Assembly: GCF_020621385.1 (NCBI RefSeq)
Contig: NZ_JAESVA010000003.1
Span: forward strand, 124,001 to 188,000
From: Acidisoma cellulosilyticum
GTDB lineage: Bacteria > Pseudomonadota > Alphaproteobacteria > Acetobacterales > Acetobacteraceae
Reading direction: 5' to 3'
Length of the DNA stretch: 64,000 nt
Made by a program: the position numbers and the translations under genes. Positions 52,603 to 62,073 of the stretch are shown here, piece after piece. Positions within the stretch are counted from its first letter, which is position 1; every line of letters starts with the position of its first letter. The notes below the pieces were generated by a model, which saw nothing but the letters and a program-made list of their open reading frames with translations, was not told where the DNA came from and made no database searches.

Positions 52603-53454
52603 TCAATGCTTCGCGGGTGCGTTACGCAAGGCTTCAGCCTCAGCGTAAAACTTCTTCTCCCATTCATTATGATTATCCGCCCCTTCCTTGATGAAGGGCG
52701 TGAAGATTGCGATGCGCAGCAGGGCCGCGCTGATCAGATTGGCCGGAAAGCGCAGCGGCTTGTTGAAATCGACAAACAGCACGACGCGCGTCTCATCCGA
52801 ATGGTTCCACGCCTCATGCTCAAAGGCATCGTCGAAAATCAGCGCCCGGCCTTCCTGCCAATTGCAGATCTGTTGATCGACGCGGATCGCGATCTTGTCG
52901 GGGTGGTTCGGAACCTTGAGGCCGAGATGGAAGCGCAGCACGCCATTATAGGGGCCGCGATGGGCCGGCAGATGCTTTCCCGGCTCGAAGATGGAGAACA
53001 TGGCCGTCTGCAGACCGGGGATCTTCTGCACGATGCGCCAGGTATCCGGGCAAAGTGCGGTATTATTCGCCGAGGTCAGGCCATAGCCGGTGAGGAAGAA
53101 GGTCTTCCAGCCGTTATCGGTGCTGATGGTGGAAACGTCGGTCGAGATATCGTGGAAGCTGGGCAATTCTTCCTTGCGGAGCAGAAGCCGGTCAAGCTCG
53201 ACCCGGATCAGGTGCCAGTCTTTTTCGATCTCGGCCGCCCAAGGGAAGGTCTCATTGTCATAGACCGGCGGATTGCCAAGCTTGGCGCAGCTGAGATTGA
53301 GCTTTTCGACCCAGGAGACCACCTTCATCACGACCCGTGTGGTCAGGCTCGGCCGACCCATCGGTTTGATGCCGACCGTTCCGAAGTTCTGCTGCGCTTC
53401 CTGCGCATCAGCCGGCGCGACAGCGCCATGCTGGTTGTTTGTGATTGTATTCAT
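52603..53454 (-). CDS. Aspartyl/asparaginyl beta-hydroxylase family protein (LpxO-like)
   Basis: This 283-residue protein has the double-stranded beta-helix core with FEPGKHLPAHRGPYNGVLRFHLGL (first iron-binding His) and ALIFDDAFEHEAWNHSDETRVVLFVDFNKPL (second His); both partly quoted. LpxO, the lipid A 2-hydroxylase, has the same P-A/N-H-R-x-P-Y/F and F-D-x-x-x-x-H motifs. It uses Fe(II) and 2-oxoglutarate. A hydrophobic C-terminal stretch (LISAALLRIAIF) could attach it to the membrane. LpxO activity is inference. Confidence 0.85.
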   Translation of the reverse strand: MNTITNNQHGAVAPADAQEAQQNFGTVGIKPMGRPSLTTRVVMKVVSWVEKLNLSCAKLGNPPVYDNETFPWAAEIEKDWHLIRVELDRLLLRKEELPSFHDISTDVSTISTDNGWKTFFLTGYGLTSANNTALCPDTWRIVQKIPGLQTAMFSIFEPGKHLPAHRGPYNGVLRFHLGLKVPNHPDKIAIRVDQQICNWQEGRALIFDDAFEHEAWNHSDETRVVLFVDFNKPLRFPANLISAALLRIAIFTPFIKEGADNHNEWEKKFYAEAEALRNAPAKH

Positions 53455-53519
53455 CGCTGATCTCCGCAGGCTAGGCAGCCAATCCCATCCGCCGTGCTGT
53501 GTGATACGACAGTGACAAT

Positions 53520-53550
53520 GGGTTTGGCGAGGCTTTGCCTCGCCGAACCC
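53520..53550. other. 14-bp hairpin upstream of the LpxO-like gene
   Basis: GGGTTTGGCGAGGC (53520-53533) pairs with GCCTCGCCGAACCC (53537-53550) over a 3-base loop, with one G-U wobble. It lies 65 bp upstream of the hydroxylase start in a 239-bp gap; the rest of that gap holds no gene I can support. Confidence 0.5.
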
Positions 53551-53693
53551 CTATGCGACCCGTGGTGACAGACGCCAAGGGAGACCAGATTTTCGAAGAT
53601 CGGCGGTTAAAGACCATTCACGAATGCGTGCAATCGGTCCGGCCTCCCGACAAAAGCGGCAACGCCTGTGACGGGCCGCTATTCAAAAGCCAG

Positions 53694-54347
53694 TTAAATC
53701 TTCCGTCTGAGCGCGATGTCGCAGAACATTTGCGGAGCGAGAGCAAAGCCCACGACGCTCCAGCCTTGTTCAACCACGAGTTGGTTCACGACATGCACGA
53801 CCCCGTAGCTGCTATGAGCCAAATGGTCGTACATGATATAGTCGTTGAATATGATCGTGCCGTCCCGCTTGATTTTCGCTAAGGCCGCCTCAGCGTCCTT
53901 TCGAGCATTTTCGTAATCATGCCCGGCATCGACATAGATCATGTCGAAGCTTTCGTCCGCCTGCCGCCAAAGGGATTCGGCGCTTTCACCGGATTCAAGA
54001 CGAATCAGATCGCCGCGATCCCGGAAGCGCTCCTCAAAAAATTGCGCCTGGGTCAGGCCGCCAAATACCTCGGCCGCAGGTCGTCCCCACACCGTCTGAT
54101 GTTCGTGGAGTTGCCAAAGATCCATGGCGACGAAGGTTCTCGGCTTGAGTGTGTCGATTAGAAACTCTGAAAAATCACCCAAAGCGACGCCGACTTCGGC
54201 AATGACCCCATCAACCGGGATGCCGAGTCCTTTGATCATGGCCTGGCGATTGGCAAATAATTTCGCACCTTCAACATGGCGCTGATCGAGCTGGTGCGGT
54301 GCCGGTAGAATGCTGGTTGATGCGTCCAAGACAGCAGCCCTCATCAT
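53694..54347 (-). CDS. Class I SAM-dependent methyltransferase (Methyltransf_24-like)
   Basis: This 217-residue protein has the methyltransferase motif I variant IAEVGVALGDFSEFLID (about residues 50-66), a FDMIYVDAGHDYENARKDAEAAL segment (motif II/IV, partly given) and a late DGTIIFNDYIM strand. Proteins of this type, related to TylF/caffeoyl-CoA methyltransferases, methylate sugars or small acceptors. It lies 239 bp upstream of the LpxO-like gene on the same strand; no partner was identified. The start ATG is at 54347, with a second ATG directly following. Confidence 0.82.
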   Translation of the reverse strand: MMRAAVLDASTSILPAPHQLDQRHVEGAKLFANRQAMIKGLGIPVDGVIAEVGVALGDFSEFLIDTLKPRTFVAMDLWQLHEHQTVWGRPAAEVFGGLTQAQFFEERFRDRGDLIRLESGESAESLWRQADESFDMIYVDAGHDYENARKDAEAALAKIKRDGTIIFNDYIMYDHLAHSSYGVVHVVNQLVVEQGWSVVGFALAPQMFCDIALRRKI

Positions 54348-54516
54348 GTCGCGAAACCAATCAGTCTTACGCCACGCTAGAGTGTTTCCTCGTCGCTTAC
54401 GCTCACAGAGGCCGCTCTAGATTATTGTTTTTGCGAGCATCTTAGCCCGGACAGATGATTCCATCTGACCGGGATCCGATCTAGCCAATCACCGTAAGCT
54501 GACCATACCTTCGGTG

Positions 54517-54690
54517 CTAGAGTCTGTCAGGTCTTAATATATATTTGGTCATCCGCGCACTTGTTGCGCGGACCTACCCGCCACGGCGCCCAGAGGGCCG
54601 CTTGCCTGCACGCCAGGGTAGATGCGCGGGCCGATACCCGCGCATGACAGATTTGGGGGACGTTTCCAACTAAATCTGACGGGCTCTAAG
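54517..54690. repeat. REP-like element with two opposed palindromes and terminal inverted repeats
   Basis: Inside are two GTCAT-stem-loop-ATCTAC/ACCTAC palindromes in opposite orientation: 54548-54577 and 54618-54648. Such GTCAT-headed hairpins are typical alphaproteobacterial REP elements. The ends carry an imperfect inverted repeat, AGTCTGTCAGGTCTTA (54521-54536) and TAAATCTGACGGGCTCT (54671-54687), and the latter overlaps the nrdJ stop codon TAG. The whole stretch looks like a miniature mobile or BIME unit inserted at the end of nrdJ. Confidence 0.55.
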
Positions 54691-57600
54691 AGCAGCCGCT
54701 GGTGGAGCCGCAAGTCACGCATTTCAGGCAGGTGCCGTTCCGCACCATGGTGAAATTGCCGCATTCGGGGCAGCTGTCGCCCTCATAGCCCTTCACCTTG
54801 GCTTCCCGCATCCTGGCGGCACGGTCATCGCCCGGTGTCACCGCTTCCGCCATCATCGCCGGACGCAAGCTGGTGGATGCCGCAACACCGGCGGAGGCCG
54901 CGGGCGGCACGCCGATGGTGCCGCGCACGAAGCCCTTGCTGACGCCACGCTGAATATCGGCCAGCATGGAGCGCGCCTGCTCGGCCGTCGCATCGCCGTT
55001 ACGCGGCAGATTTCCTTCCGCCGCGCCATTGCCGATGGTGTCCGGCATCAGATCGGACGGATCGACATGCGCGAGGTCGTTCCGCGCGATGTAGGAAATC
55101 GCCAATTCGCGGAAGATGTAATCGATGATCGAGGTCGCCATGCGGATGGCCTCGTTGCCCTGCACCATGCCCGCCGGCTCGAAACGGGTGAAGGTGAAGG
55201 CCTCCACGAATTCCTCCAGCGGCACGCCGTATTGCAGGCCGATGGAGATCGCGATGGCGAAGTTGTTCATCAGCGACCGGAAGGCGGAGCCTTCCTTGTG
55301 CATGTCGATGAAGACCTCGGCCAGGCTGCCGTCTTCGTATTCGCCGGTGCGGAGATAGACCTTGTGTCCACCGACGGTCGCCTTCTGCGTATAGCCCTTG
55401 CGGCGATCCGGCAGACGACGACGTTCGGCACGCTGGATCACGCGCTCGACGATCCGCTCGGCCATGGCCACGGCCTGCACAGTCGGCGGTGCTGCGATCA
55501 GCTCCTCCGCCTCGTCCTCATCCTCGATCAGCTGCGAGGACAGCGGCTGGCTGAGCTTGGACCCGTCCCGATACAGCGCATTGGCCTTCAGACCCAGGCG
55601 CCAGGACAGCATATAGGCTTGCTCGCAATCCTCGACCGAGGCCGAGTTCGGCATATTGATGGTCTTGGAAATGGCGCCCGAGATGAAGGGCTGGGACGCC
55701 GCCATCATGCGGATATGGCTCTCGGCGGAGAGGAAGCGCACGCCGATCCGGCCGCAGGGATTGGCGCAGTCGAAGACCGGCAGATGGGCCGGGTTCAGTT
55801 CCGGCGCGCCTTCCAGCGTCATCGCACCGCAGACATAGGTGTTGGCGGCCTCGACCTGCGCGCGGGTGAAACCGAGCGCGGCCAGAAGGTCGAAGCCCGG
55901 CGCTTCGATTTGCGCCGTAGTGAAGCCGAGCTTGCCGGTCAGCAGTTCCTCGCCCAGCGTCCATTTATTGAAGACGAATTTGATGTCGAAGGCGCTGAGC
56001 AGCGCGGGCTCGACCTTGGCGATGTCATCCTTGCCGAAGCCAAGGGCGGTGAGGCTTTCGGCATTGATCGCCGGCGCACCGACCAGCGTCGCATGTCCCA
56101 CGGCGTAACGGATGATGCGGTCGCTCTGTGCCGCGTCATAGCCGAGTGTCTTCAGCGCGTCGGGCACGACGCGGTTGATGATCTTGAAATAGCCGCCGCC
56201 GGCCAGCTTCTTGAACTTCACCAAAGCGAAGTCCGGCTCGATGCCCGTGGTGTCGCAATCCATGACAAGACCGATGGTGCCGGTGGGGGCGACCACACTG
56301 ACCTGAGCATTGCGGTAGCCGTTCTTTTCGCCCAAGGCCAAAGCCTCATGCCAGACATCGGCGACCGCGCCGGCCAGGCCGTTGTCCGGGCAATCTTCGC
56401 GCATGAAGGGCACCGGGAACACCGAGAGACCTTCATAACCCTTGGTCTCGCCCATCGCCGCGCGGCGATGATTGCGGATAACGCGCAGCATGCTGTCGCG
56501 GTTCGCCTCATGTTCGGGGAAAGGCCCAAGCTCACCCGCCATTTCGGCGGAGGTGCGATAAGCGACACCCGTCATCACCGCGCTGGCGGCGGCGCAGATG
56601 GCGCGGCCTTCGTCGCTGTCATAGGGAATGCCGTCAGCCATCAGCAACCCGCCGAGATTGGCATAGCCCAGGCCCAGCGTGCGGTAGTCGTAGGAAAGAC
56701 GCGCGATTTCCTTGGACGGGAACTGCGCCATGAGAACGGAAATTTCGAGCACGACCGTCCAGATGCGGACGCAATGCGTGTAGAGCGCGGTATCGAAGCT
56801 GCCATCCTCGCGGCGGAAGGTCAGCAGGTTGAGGGACGCCAGGTTGCAGGCCGTGTCATCCAGGAACATATATTCCGAGCAGGGGTTGGACGCGTTGATA
56901 CGTCCACCGGCCGGGCAGGTATGCCATTCGTTGATCGTGGTATCGAACTGCAATCCCGGATCGGCGGAGGCCCAGGCGGCATAGCCGATCTTGTCCCACA
57001 GCGCGCGCGCGCGCAGCGTCTTGTGCAGCTTGCCGTCCGTGCGGCGGATCAGGTTCCATTCGCCGTCATCCAGCACGCGCTGCAGGAAGTCGTTGGTCAG
57101 GCGGACTGAGTTGTTGGAGTTCTGACCGGCAACGGTGAGATAGGCATCGCTGTCCCAATCCGTGTCATAGGTCTTGAAGCTGAAATCCTCGGCGCCGTTG
57201 CGGGCAGCATCGATCGCGCGGCGGATGTAGTTTTCCGGGATCGCGCAATCCTTGGCCTTGCGCACGGCGGCCTTCAGCGCGCTGTTCTTCGCGACGTCAT
57301 AGGCAGCGTCCCCCAGATCGGGCGCAGCTTCGCGGCAGGCGCGGACCACGCCGTCCAGCTGACGCTTCGTCATCTTGGAACCGGAGACGAGGGCCGCGAC
57401 CTTCTGCTCCTCGATCACCTTCCAGTCGATGAAGGCTTCGATATCGGGATGGTCGACATCGACCGTCACCATCTTGGCGGCGCGACGCGTGGTGCCGCCG
57501 GACTTGATGGCGCCGGCAGCGCGGTCACCGATCTTGAGGAAGCTCATCAGGCCGGAGGACCGGCCGCCGCCCGACAGACGCTCACCGTCACCACGCAGCT

Positions 57601-58309
57601 TGGAGAAGTTGGAGCCGGTGCCGGACCCGTATTTGAACAGGCGTGCCTCGCGGACCCACAGGTCCATGATGCCACCTTCGTTCACCAGATCGTCGGCGAC
57701 GGACTGGATGAAGCAGGCATGCGGCTGCGGATGCTCGTAAGCGCTTTTCGATTCGACCACCTGACCGCTGGCCGGGTCGACATAGAAATGGCCCTGGGCC
57801 GGACCATCGATGCCGTAAGCCCAATGCAGGCCGGTATTGAACCATTGCGGGGAATTCGGCGCCGCCATCTGGCGGGCCAGCATGTAGCAAAGCTCGTCAC
57901 GGAAGGCGCGGGCGTCTTCCTCGGTATCGAAATAGCCGCCCTTCCAGCCCCAATAGGTCCAGGTTCCGGCCAGACGATCGAAAACCTGCTGGGCCCGCTT
58001 TTCGCCCACAAGGCGTTCGCCCTCGGGCAGCTTGGCCAGCGCATCGGTGTCCGGCACATGGCGGCGCAGCCAGGCAGGAACGCCTGCCTCCTCAACCGGC
58101 TTCAGAGCGGCCGGAATCCCGGCCTTGCGGAAATACTTCTGCGCCAGAACGTCGGAGGCGACCTGCGACCAGGCCTTCGGCACTTCGATATCGGCCAGGC
58201 GGAAAATCACCGAACCATCGGGATTGCGTATCTCACTCGTCGCGCGAACAAACTCGATGTCGCCATAGCGTCCGTCTAAATCGGCCGTCAGTTCGCGTTC
58301 GAAGCGCAT
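54686..58309 (-). CDS. nrdJ: Vitamin B12-dependent ribonucleotide reductase (class II)
   Basis: This 1207-residue adenosylcobalamin-dependent enzyme reduces ribonucleotides to deoxyribonucleotides without oxygen. The ATG at 58309 (MRFERELT) is chosen since it has GAGG 8 bases upstream and matches the usual family N-terminus; a GTG/ATG further upstream would add 24 extra residues. Signs of the family: KFFRKAG-type start (YFRKAGIPA), the catalytic-loop segment [28 protein letters not shown]-like [18 protein letters not shown], and a C-terminal Cys-rich tail ([28 protein letters not shown], in parts). The stop codon lies inside an inverted-repeat element (see repeat). Confidence 0.95.
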   Translation of the reverse strand: MRFERELTADLDGRYGDIEFVRATSEIRNPDGSVIFRLADIEVPKAWSQVASDVLAQKYFRKAGIPAALKPVEEAGVPAWLRRHVPDTDALAKLPEGERLVGEKRAQQVFDRLAGTWTYWGWKGGYFDTEEDARAFRDELCYMLARQMAAPNSPQWFNTGLHWAYGIDGPAQGHFYVDPASGQVVESKSAYEHPQPHACFIQSVADDLVNEGGIMDLWVREARLFKYGSGTGSNFSKLRGDGERLSGGGRSSGLMSFLKIGDRAAGAIKSGGTTRRAAKMVTVDVDHPDIEAFIDWKVIEEQKVAALVSGSKMTKRQLDGVVRACREAAPDLGDAAYDVAKNSALKAAVRKAKDCAIPENYIRRAIDAARNGAEDFSFKTYDTDWDSDAYLTVAGQNSNNSVRLTNDFLQRVLDDGEWNLIRRTDGKLHKTLRARALWDKIGYAAWASADPGLQFDTTINEWHTCPAGGRINASNPCSEYMFLDDTACNLASLNLLTFRREDGSFDTALYTHCVRIWTVVLEISVLMAQFPSKEIARLSYDYRTLGLGYANLGGLLMADGIPYDSDEGRAICAAASAVMTGVAYRTSAEMAGELGPFPEHEANRDSMLRVIRNHRRAAMGETKGYEGLSVFPVPFMREDCPDNGLAGAVADVWHEALALGEKNGYRNAQVSVVAPTGTIGLVMDCDTTGIEPDFALVKFKKLAGGGYFKIINRVVPDALKTLGYDAAQSDRIIRYAVGHATLVGAPAINAESLTALGFGKDDIAKVEPALLSAFDIKFVFNKWTLGEELLTGKLGFTTAQIEAPGFDLLAALGFTRAQVEAANTYVCGAMTLEGAPELNPAHLPVFDCANPCGRIGVRFLSAESHIRMMAASQPFISGAISKTINMPNSASVEDCEQAYMLSWRLGLKANALYRDGSKLSQPLSSQLIEDEDEAEELIAAPPTVQAVAMAERIVERVIQRAERRRLPDRRKGYTQKATVGGHKVYLRTGEYEDGSLAEVFIDMHKEGSAFRSLMNNFAIAISIGLQYGVPLEEFVEAFTFTRFEPAGMVQGNEAIRMATSIIDYIFRELAISYIARNDLAHVDPSDLMPDTIGNGAAEGNLPRNGDATAEQARSMLADIQRGVSKGFVRGTIGVPPAASAGVAASTSLRPAMMAEAVTPGDDRAARMREAKVKGYEGDSCPECGNFTMVRNGTCLKCVTCGSTSGCS

Positions 58310-58378
58310 GCGATGATCCTCTGTCAGGAAGGCTAGACTATGGGGAAGGTCGACCAAGGTCTTGGTCGCGCCGTTAAC

Positions 58379-58424
58379 CAAATCTAGTAGGGGTTCCCGG
58401 GGGAGAGCAACTACATCTTGTGCT
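58379..58424 (-). promoter_or_regulatory. Candidate tandem NrdR boxes upstream of nrdJ
   Basis: The segment at 58409-58424 reads GCACAAGATGTAGTTG on the minus strand, a near match to the ACAC-W-ATATAT-W-GTGT NrdR box. A second, weaker similar segment (CCCCTACTAGATTTTG) lies at 58379-58394, about 33 bp away, close to the spacing known for paired NrdR boxes. NrdR represses ribonucleotide reductase genes at high dATP. No nrdR gene is in the window. Similarity was judged by eye. Confidence 0.45.
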
Positions 58425-58623
58425 TGCCTGGTCCGTGAGCGTTGCGCGGCAGGCAGCGGCGCCTCCGAATCCCAAGGAAATGCTACGTCAAAGCGGGAGT
58501 GATTTGGATAAAAAAACTTCGACGATAAAAATCGTGAAGACTGTCCCTGAGCTGCGACTCGTGGGCTGGCAGGTTTCTTTTAAGAGCCGAGGCTTGCGCG
58601 ACGAAGCTCAGACGGCCTTGCCG

Positions 58624-59361
58624 TCAGGCCGTGTAACCGAAGCGCTTCAGGAAGGGTTCGAAGACCTGGGTGAGTTCGGCACCCACCGCCTCCGGCAGAT
58701 CCCGCCATTTGCCGCTTCGTCCATCGCCGATATGGGGGGCGAGGATCTGCGTCAGCCGATCCATCCGATGTCCGGCGACGAGTGTTTGACGCTCCGGCGG
58801 CAGATTTTCAAGCCCCGCCGCGAATTCTTTCACGGCCTCGGCCTCGTAACGCGCGAACAGCCGGTCCCGCAGATCAAGGTCGCAGGGCAGGCCAAGCTGG
58901 GCAGCCAAAAGCGCGATGGTGCGAGGCTGGTCAAAGAATCGGTTTTCGTAGCGCAGCACCGGATGGCCCCGCGCGGCGAGCCGCGCGAAGGCGTTGCAAT
59001 CATTGGCGACCCATTGGGTCGCTGCCGCCAGCGGCGCACGGAATCGAAGCGCCATGGAGATGACGGCGTCACGTGGATCACGCAGACTGAGCACGACCGG
59101 TACAGACTGCGCCGTTAACCAGTCGTCCAGGGCTGGCCCGCCGAAATGAAACTTGACCACAAGATGCCGACCCGCCTGCGCCACCTCAGACGGAAACACG
59201 GCCGGATCATCGGCGTAAAAGCTGAGCACCTTGTCTGGCCCCAGCGAGGCCGTCAGCAATTCGCGGACGATATTGAAGACCCAGGTCGAGGCGCTGCCAT
59301 GCAACCCTGCGGTCGCGGTCGCCCGGGCAGCGGCTTCTGGTCCGCGGCCCGGTTGCCCCAT
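58624..59361 (-). CDS. Sulfotransferase-like protein
   Basis: This 245-residue protein has GLHGSASTWVFNIVREL (about residues 18-34), where sulfotransferases have the 5'-phosphosulfate-binding loop, and SLRDPRDAVISMALRF (about residues 90-105), the typical 3'-phosphate-binding R-D-P-R-D-x-x-x-S segment. It would transfer sulfate from PAPS to an acceptor. ATG 59361 is 2 bp after the gloA stop, so the two are co-transcribed. The acceptor is unknown, and no PAPS-synthesis genes are nearby. Confidence 0.72.
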   Translation of the reverse strand: MGQPGRGPEAAARATATAGLHGSASTWVFNIVRELLTASLGPDKVLSFYADDPAVFPSEVAQAGRHLVVKFHFGGPALDDWLTAQSVPVVLSLRDPRDAVISMALRFRAPLAAATQWVANDCNAFARLAARGHPVLRYENRFFDQPRTIALLAAQLGLPCDLDLRDRLFARYEAEAVKEFAAGLENLPPERQTLVAGHRMDRLTQILAPHIGDGRSGKWRDLPEAVGAELTQVFEPFLKRFGYTA

Positions 59362-59363
59362 GA

Positions 59364-59759
59364 TCAGTGACGCTCGATCAGTTCGATTTTGTAGCCGTCC
59401 GGGTCCTCGATGAACGCGATGACGGTGGTGCCGAATTTCACCGGACCGGGTTCGCGCGTGATCTTCACGCCGGCCGCGCGCAGACCGTCGCAGGTCGCGT
59501 AGATATCGGGCACGCCAAGAGCGAGATGGCCGAAGGCCGTGCCCTGCTCGTAGGTCTCGACGCCGTAGTTATAGGTAAGTTCCAACACGGTATGCGTGCT
59601 TTCGTCACCATAGCCGAGGAAAGCCAAGGTATATTTGCCGTCCGGCACATCCGCCCGGCGCAATTCCGTCATGCCGAGATGCGTCGTGTAGAAGCCGATG
59701 CTCCGCTCCAGGTCGCCGACCCGCAGCATGGTGTGGAGATAGGAGAACGTTCCGCTCAT
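59364..59759 (-). CDS. gloA: Lactoylglutathione lyase (glyoxalase I)
   Basis: This 131-residue VOC-fold enzyme converts the methylglyoxal-glutathione hemithioacetal to S-lactoylglutathione. Metal ligands: His in [20 protein letters not shown], Glu in [12 protein letters not shown], His in [10 protein letters not shown] and Glu in YKIELIERH, the standard arrangement. A 22-bp perfect inverted repeat ends 14 bases before ATG 59759, and AGGG lies just before the start. Sulfotransferase follows at 2 bp; the lpx genes are upstream. Confidence 0.95.
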   Translation of the reverse strand: MSGTFSYLHTMLRVGDLERSIGFYTTHLGMTELRRADVPDGKYTLAFLGYGDESTHTVLELTYNYGVETYEQGTAFGHLALGVPDIYATCDGLRAAGVKITREPGPVKFGTTVIAFIEDPDGYKIELIERH

Positions 59760-59773
59760 GATCTTTTTTCCCT

Positions 59774-59828
59774 CAATCTGTCGCCGCGATCCGGCAGGGC
59801 TGGCCCGCCGGATCGCGGCGACAGATTG
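59774..59828. other. 22-bp perfect inverted repeat before gloA
   Basis: The left arm (59774-59795) and right arm (59807-59828) are exact complements over 22 bp, and the 11-base loop can extend the stem (GGGC/GCCC). It ends 14 bases before gloA ATG 59759 and begins 48 bases after the lpxI stop. It could terminate the lpx transcript, or fold in the gloA leader. A purine-rich AGGGAAAAAAGATC stretch lies between it and the ATG. Confidence 0.7.
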
Positions 59829-59875
59829 CGCTCAGCTGGCAGCGATTCCAAGCCGGCGGCCGTGACAGTCGGATA

Positions 59876-60730
59876 TCAGTTTCGGGCGGACAGGGGGCGG
59901 GCGTTGAGCGCTTCCGGCCCCAGGCCGATAACAAAAAAGCCAGCCGCGTCAGCCGCCGCCACCATCTGATCGCGCTCGATGATCAGCGTGCCGCCGGCCT
60001 CGAAAGCGATGCCGCGGAGACCAGCGGCCAATGCGCCGCGCACCGTCTGCTCGCCGATCGTCGGCAGATCGGCCCGCCGTTCCTGCCCCGGCTTCACAAG
60101 CTTGACCAGCACACCACCGGGACCGGACCAAGCCAGCGCACCGCAGCGGCCAAGCATGGCATCCGTGCCCTCCGTCGCTTCGACCGCCAGGACGATGCCT
60201 TGCTGCACGACACAACCCTGGCCGACATCGGCCTGGCCAAGCGCCCGGCAGACCGCGACCCCGCGTTGAATATCGGCTTGCGCCTGATCGTCGGGTGCCG
60301 CTCGCGTCATCAACCCAGTGCGCCCGATCAGCCCGCCCAGAATCTCATGCGCGCCGCGCACCCGAAACCCTTCTTCGCTGAACACGCGGATGACGGCCTT
60401 GAGCAATCCGTCATCCCCCATGAAGGCGGCCTTGCCGATACGGGCGAGAAGCTTCAGCCCCTCACCATCGGGGCGCATATCCCGAAAGGACGGCCGCTTG
60501 ACCGGCCCGACGAGAACAAGATCCTTGCAGCCCTGCTCCTTGAGAAGGGACAGGATGCGCACGGCAGCGCCGAAGCGCAGGAAGGCGTGGGGAAAGGGCG
60601 CGATCAGATCAGGCTCGGCATGGCCCTCAAGGCCGATGATGAAAACCCGCTGGCCGGCGGCCTGCGCGGCCCTTGCCACCTGAGCCGGAAGCGGCCCGCT
60701 TCCGGCTATGATGCCAAGCGCTGGTTCCAT
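59876..60730 (-). CDS. lpxI: UDP-2,3-diacylglucosamine pyrophosphatase LpxI
   Basis: This 284-residue enzyme of the LpxI family cleaves UDP-2,3-diacylglucosamine to lipid X in lipid A synthesis, replacing LpxH in many alphaproteobacteria. Motifs: LGIIAGSGPLPAQVARAA near the start, and a late segment QERRADLPTIGEQTVRGA where the Asp is the family catalytic residue. It follows lpxA by 9 bp in the conserved order lpxD-fabZ-lpxA-lpxI. The start is ATG 60730. Confidence 0.93.
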   Translation of the reverse strand: MEPALGIIAGSGPLPAQVARAAQAAGQRVFIIGLEGHAEPDLIAPFPHAFLRFGAAVRILSLLKEQGCKDLVLVGPVKRPSFRDMRPDGEGLKLLARIGKAAFMGDDGLLKAVIRVFSEEGFRVRGAHEILGGLIGRTGLMTRAAPDDQAQADIQRGVAVCRALGQADVGQGCVVQQGIVLAVEATEGTDAMLGRCGALAWSGPGGVLVKLVKPGQERRADLPTIGEQTVRGALAAGLRGIAFEAGGTLIIERDQMVAAADAAGFFVIGLGPEALNARPLSARN

Positions 60731-60739
60731 GACGCGCGA

Positions 60740-61555
60740 TCAGGCCGCGTCGTCGGTCTCGACCGTGCGCGTATCGCGGCGAATAAGACCGCGCTTGCTC
60801 GGTGCGTCGATGAAGGCGAGGATTTCGGCGATCAGCGGATCGGACCCATAGCGCTGATGGGCCTCCGCGAGGCGCGCCGCGAAAACGCCCTCATGCCGGA
60901 AGAGCAACCGGAAGGCCGCGCGCAGGCGGCGGATATCGGCCGGCTCCTGCCCGCGACGGCGCAGACCGACGATGTTCAAACCGGCCAGCCGCGCGCGATT
61001 GCCCATGACGAGACCGAAGGGGATGACATCGGCCTCGACGCCCGAGACGCCGCCCACCATGGCACCGTGGCCGATGCGCACGAATTGATGGATCGCCGCG
61101 CTGCCGCCGATGACGGCACCATCCGCGATGCTGACATGGCCACCCATGACGACATTGTTCGCGATGATGACGCCGTCGCCCAGCACGCAATCATGCGCGA
61201 CGTGAACGACCGCCATCAGCAGACATTTGGCACCGACCTTGGTGATGCCGGTGCCCGTCGCGGTGCCGCGATGAATGGTGCAATGCTCACGGATCTGCGT
61301 ACCGGCGCCGATATCGCACCGCGTCGGCTCGCCCTTGTATTTCAAATCCTGGGGCGGCAGGCCGGCACTGGCATAGGGAAACAGGACAGCGCCTGCGCCG
61401 ATCCGCGTATGACCATCGACCACCACGTGAGAGATGAGGCGCACCCCATCCTCAAGCACGGCATTCGGGCCGACATGGCAGAAAGGCCCGATCTCGACGC
61501 CCTGGCCGATGACAGCGCCGTCTTCGACGATCGCCGCCGGATGAACGAATGTCAC
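60740..61555 (-). CDS. lpxA: UDP-N-acetylglucosamine acyltransferase
   Basis: This 271-residue left-handed beta-helix acyltransferase transfers 3-hydroxyacyl from ACP to UDP-GlcNAc, the first step of lipid A synthesis. Hexapeptide repeats run from about residue 5 to 190, with the catalytic His in [21 protein letters not shown] (partly given), and the helical C-terminal tail follows. It starts at GTG 61555, overlapping the fabZ stop by four bases. The order matches the conserved envelope operon. Confidence 0.95.
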   Translation of the reverse strand: MTFVHPAAIVEDGAVIGQGVEIGPFCHVGPNAVLEDGVRLISHVVVDGHTRIGAGAVLFPYASAGLPPQDLKYKGEPTRCDIGAGTQIREHCTIHRGTATGTGITKVGAKCLLMAVVHVAHDCVLGDGVIIANNVVMGGHVSIADGAVIGGSAAIHQFVRIGHGAMVGGVSGVEADVIPFGLVMGNRARLAGLNIVGLRRRGQEPADIRRLRAAFRLLFRHEGVFAARLAEAHQRYGSDPLIAEILAFIDAPSKRGLIRRDTRTVETDDAA

Positions 61556-62052
61556 TGCTCGACACGATCCATAATCATGGCGGCGAAGACAGCCTCGGCG
61601 ACGGCGGTGCCATCCACGCGCACGACAGCCTCGAACTTCCAGACATTGCCGCGGTTGCGCTGCTTGGTGACATGCACATGCATCTGGTCGCCGGGGACGA
61701 CCGGACGCCGGAACTTGGCACTTTCCACCGACATGAAATAGACGACCCTGCCGCGCGCGTCGGGACCCAGCGTTTCCACCACCAGCACGGCCGCCGTCTG
61801 CGCCATGCTTTCGATGATCAGCACGCCCGGCATCACCGGGTGGCCAGGGAAATGCCCCTGAAACAGCCCTTCGTTGATCGTCACGTTCTTGATGCCGATC
61901 GCCGAGACGTTCTTGATCAGATCGACGACGCGGTCGATAAGCAGGAAGGGGTATCGATGCGGGATCGCCTGCATGATACCGGCGATATCGACGACATGCT
62001 TTTCCGGGCCCGCGCCGGTCAAGGTCGCGCCGTTGTCAGTCTCTGCATCCAT
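61552..62052 (-). CDS. fabZ: 3-hydroxyacyl-[acyl-carrier-protein] dehydratase FabZ
   Basis: This 166-residue hot-dog-fold dehydratase of fatty acid elongation has the motifs [11 protein letters not shown] and [20 protein letters not shown], carrying the catalytic His and Glu. I start it at ATG 62052; a TTG at 62055 directly precedes it in frame. It lies 21 bp after the lpxD stop and overlaps lpxA by four bases. It supplies enoyl-ACP in the pathway that LpxD and LpxA draw on. Confidence 0.95.
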   Translation of the reverse strand: MDAETDNGATLTGAGPEKHVVDIAGIMQAIPHRYPFLLIDRVVDLIKNVSAIGIKNVTINEGLFQGHFPGHPVMPGVLIIESMAQTAAVLVVETLGPDARGRVVYFMSVESAKFRRPVVPGDQMHVHVTKQRNRGNVWKFEAVVRVDGTAVAEAVFAAMIMDRVEQ

Positions 62053-62073
62053 CAAACCAGGCTCGCATCCGCC

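Noticed and set aside
53535-53882. Plus-strand frame overlapping the methyltransferase
   Set aside because: It covers the other strand of the conserved methyltransferase and shows no family resemblance.
55067-57109. A 680-residue open frame opposite nrdJ
   Set aside because: Same reason: shadow of a strongly conserved coding frame.
58310-58623. Cobalamin riboswitch before B12-dependent nrdJ
   Set aside because: No B12 box (GCCACTG-like core) or extended conserved stems are visible in the leader; only NrdR-like boxes are seen.
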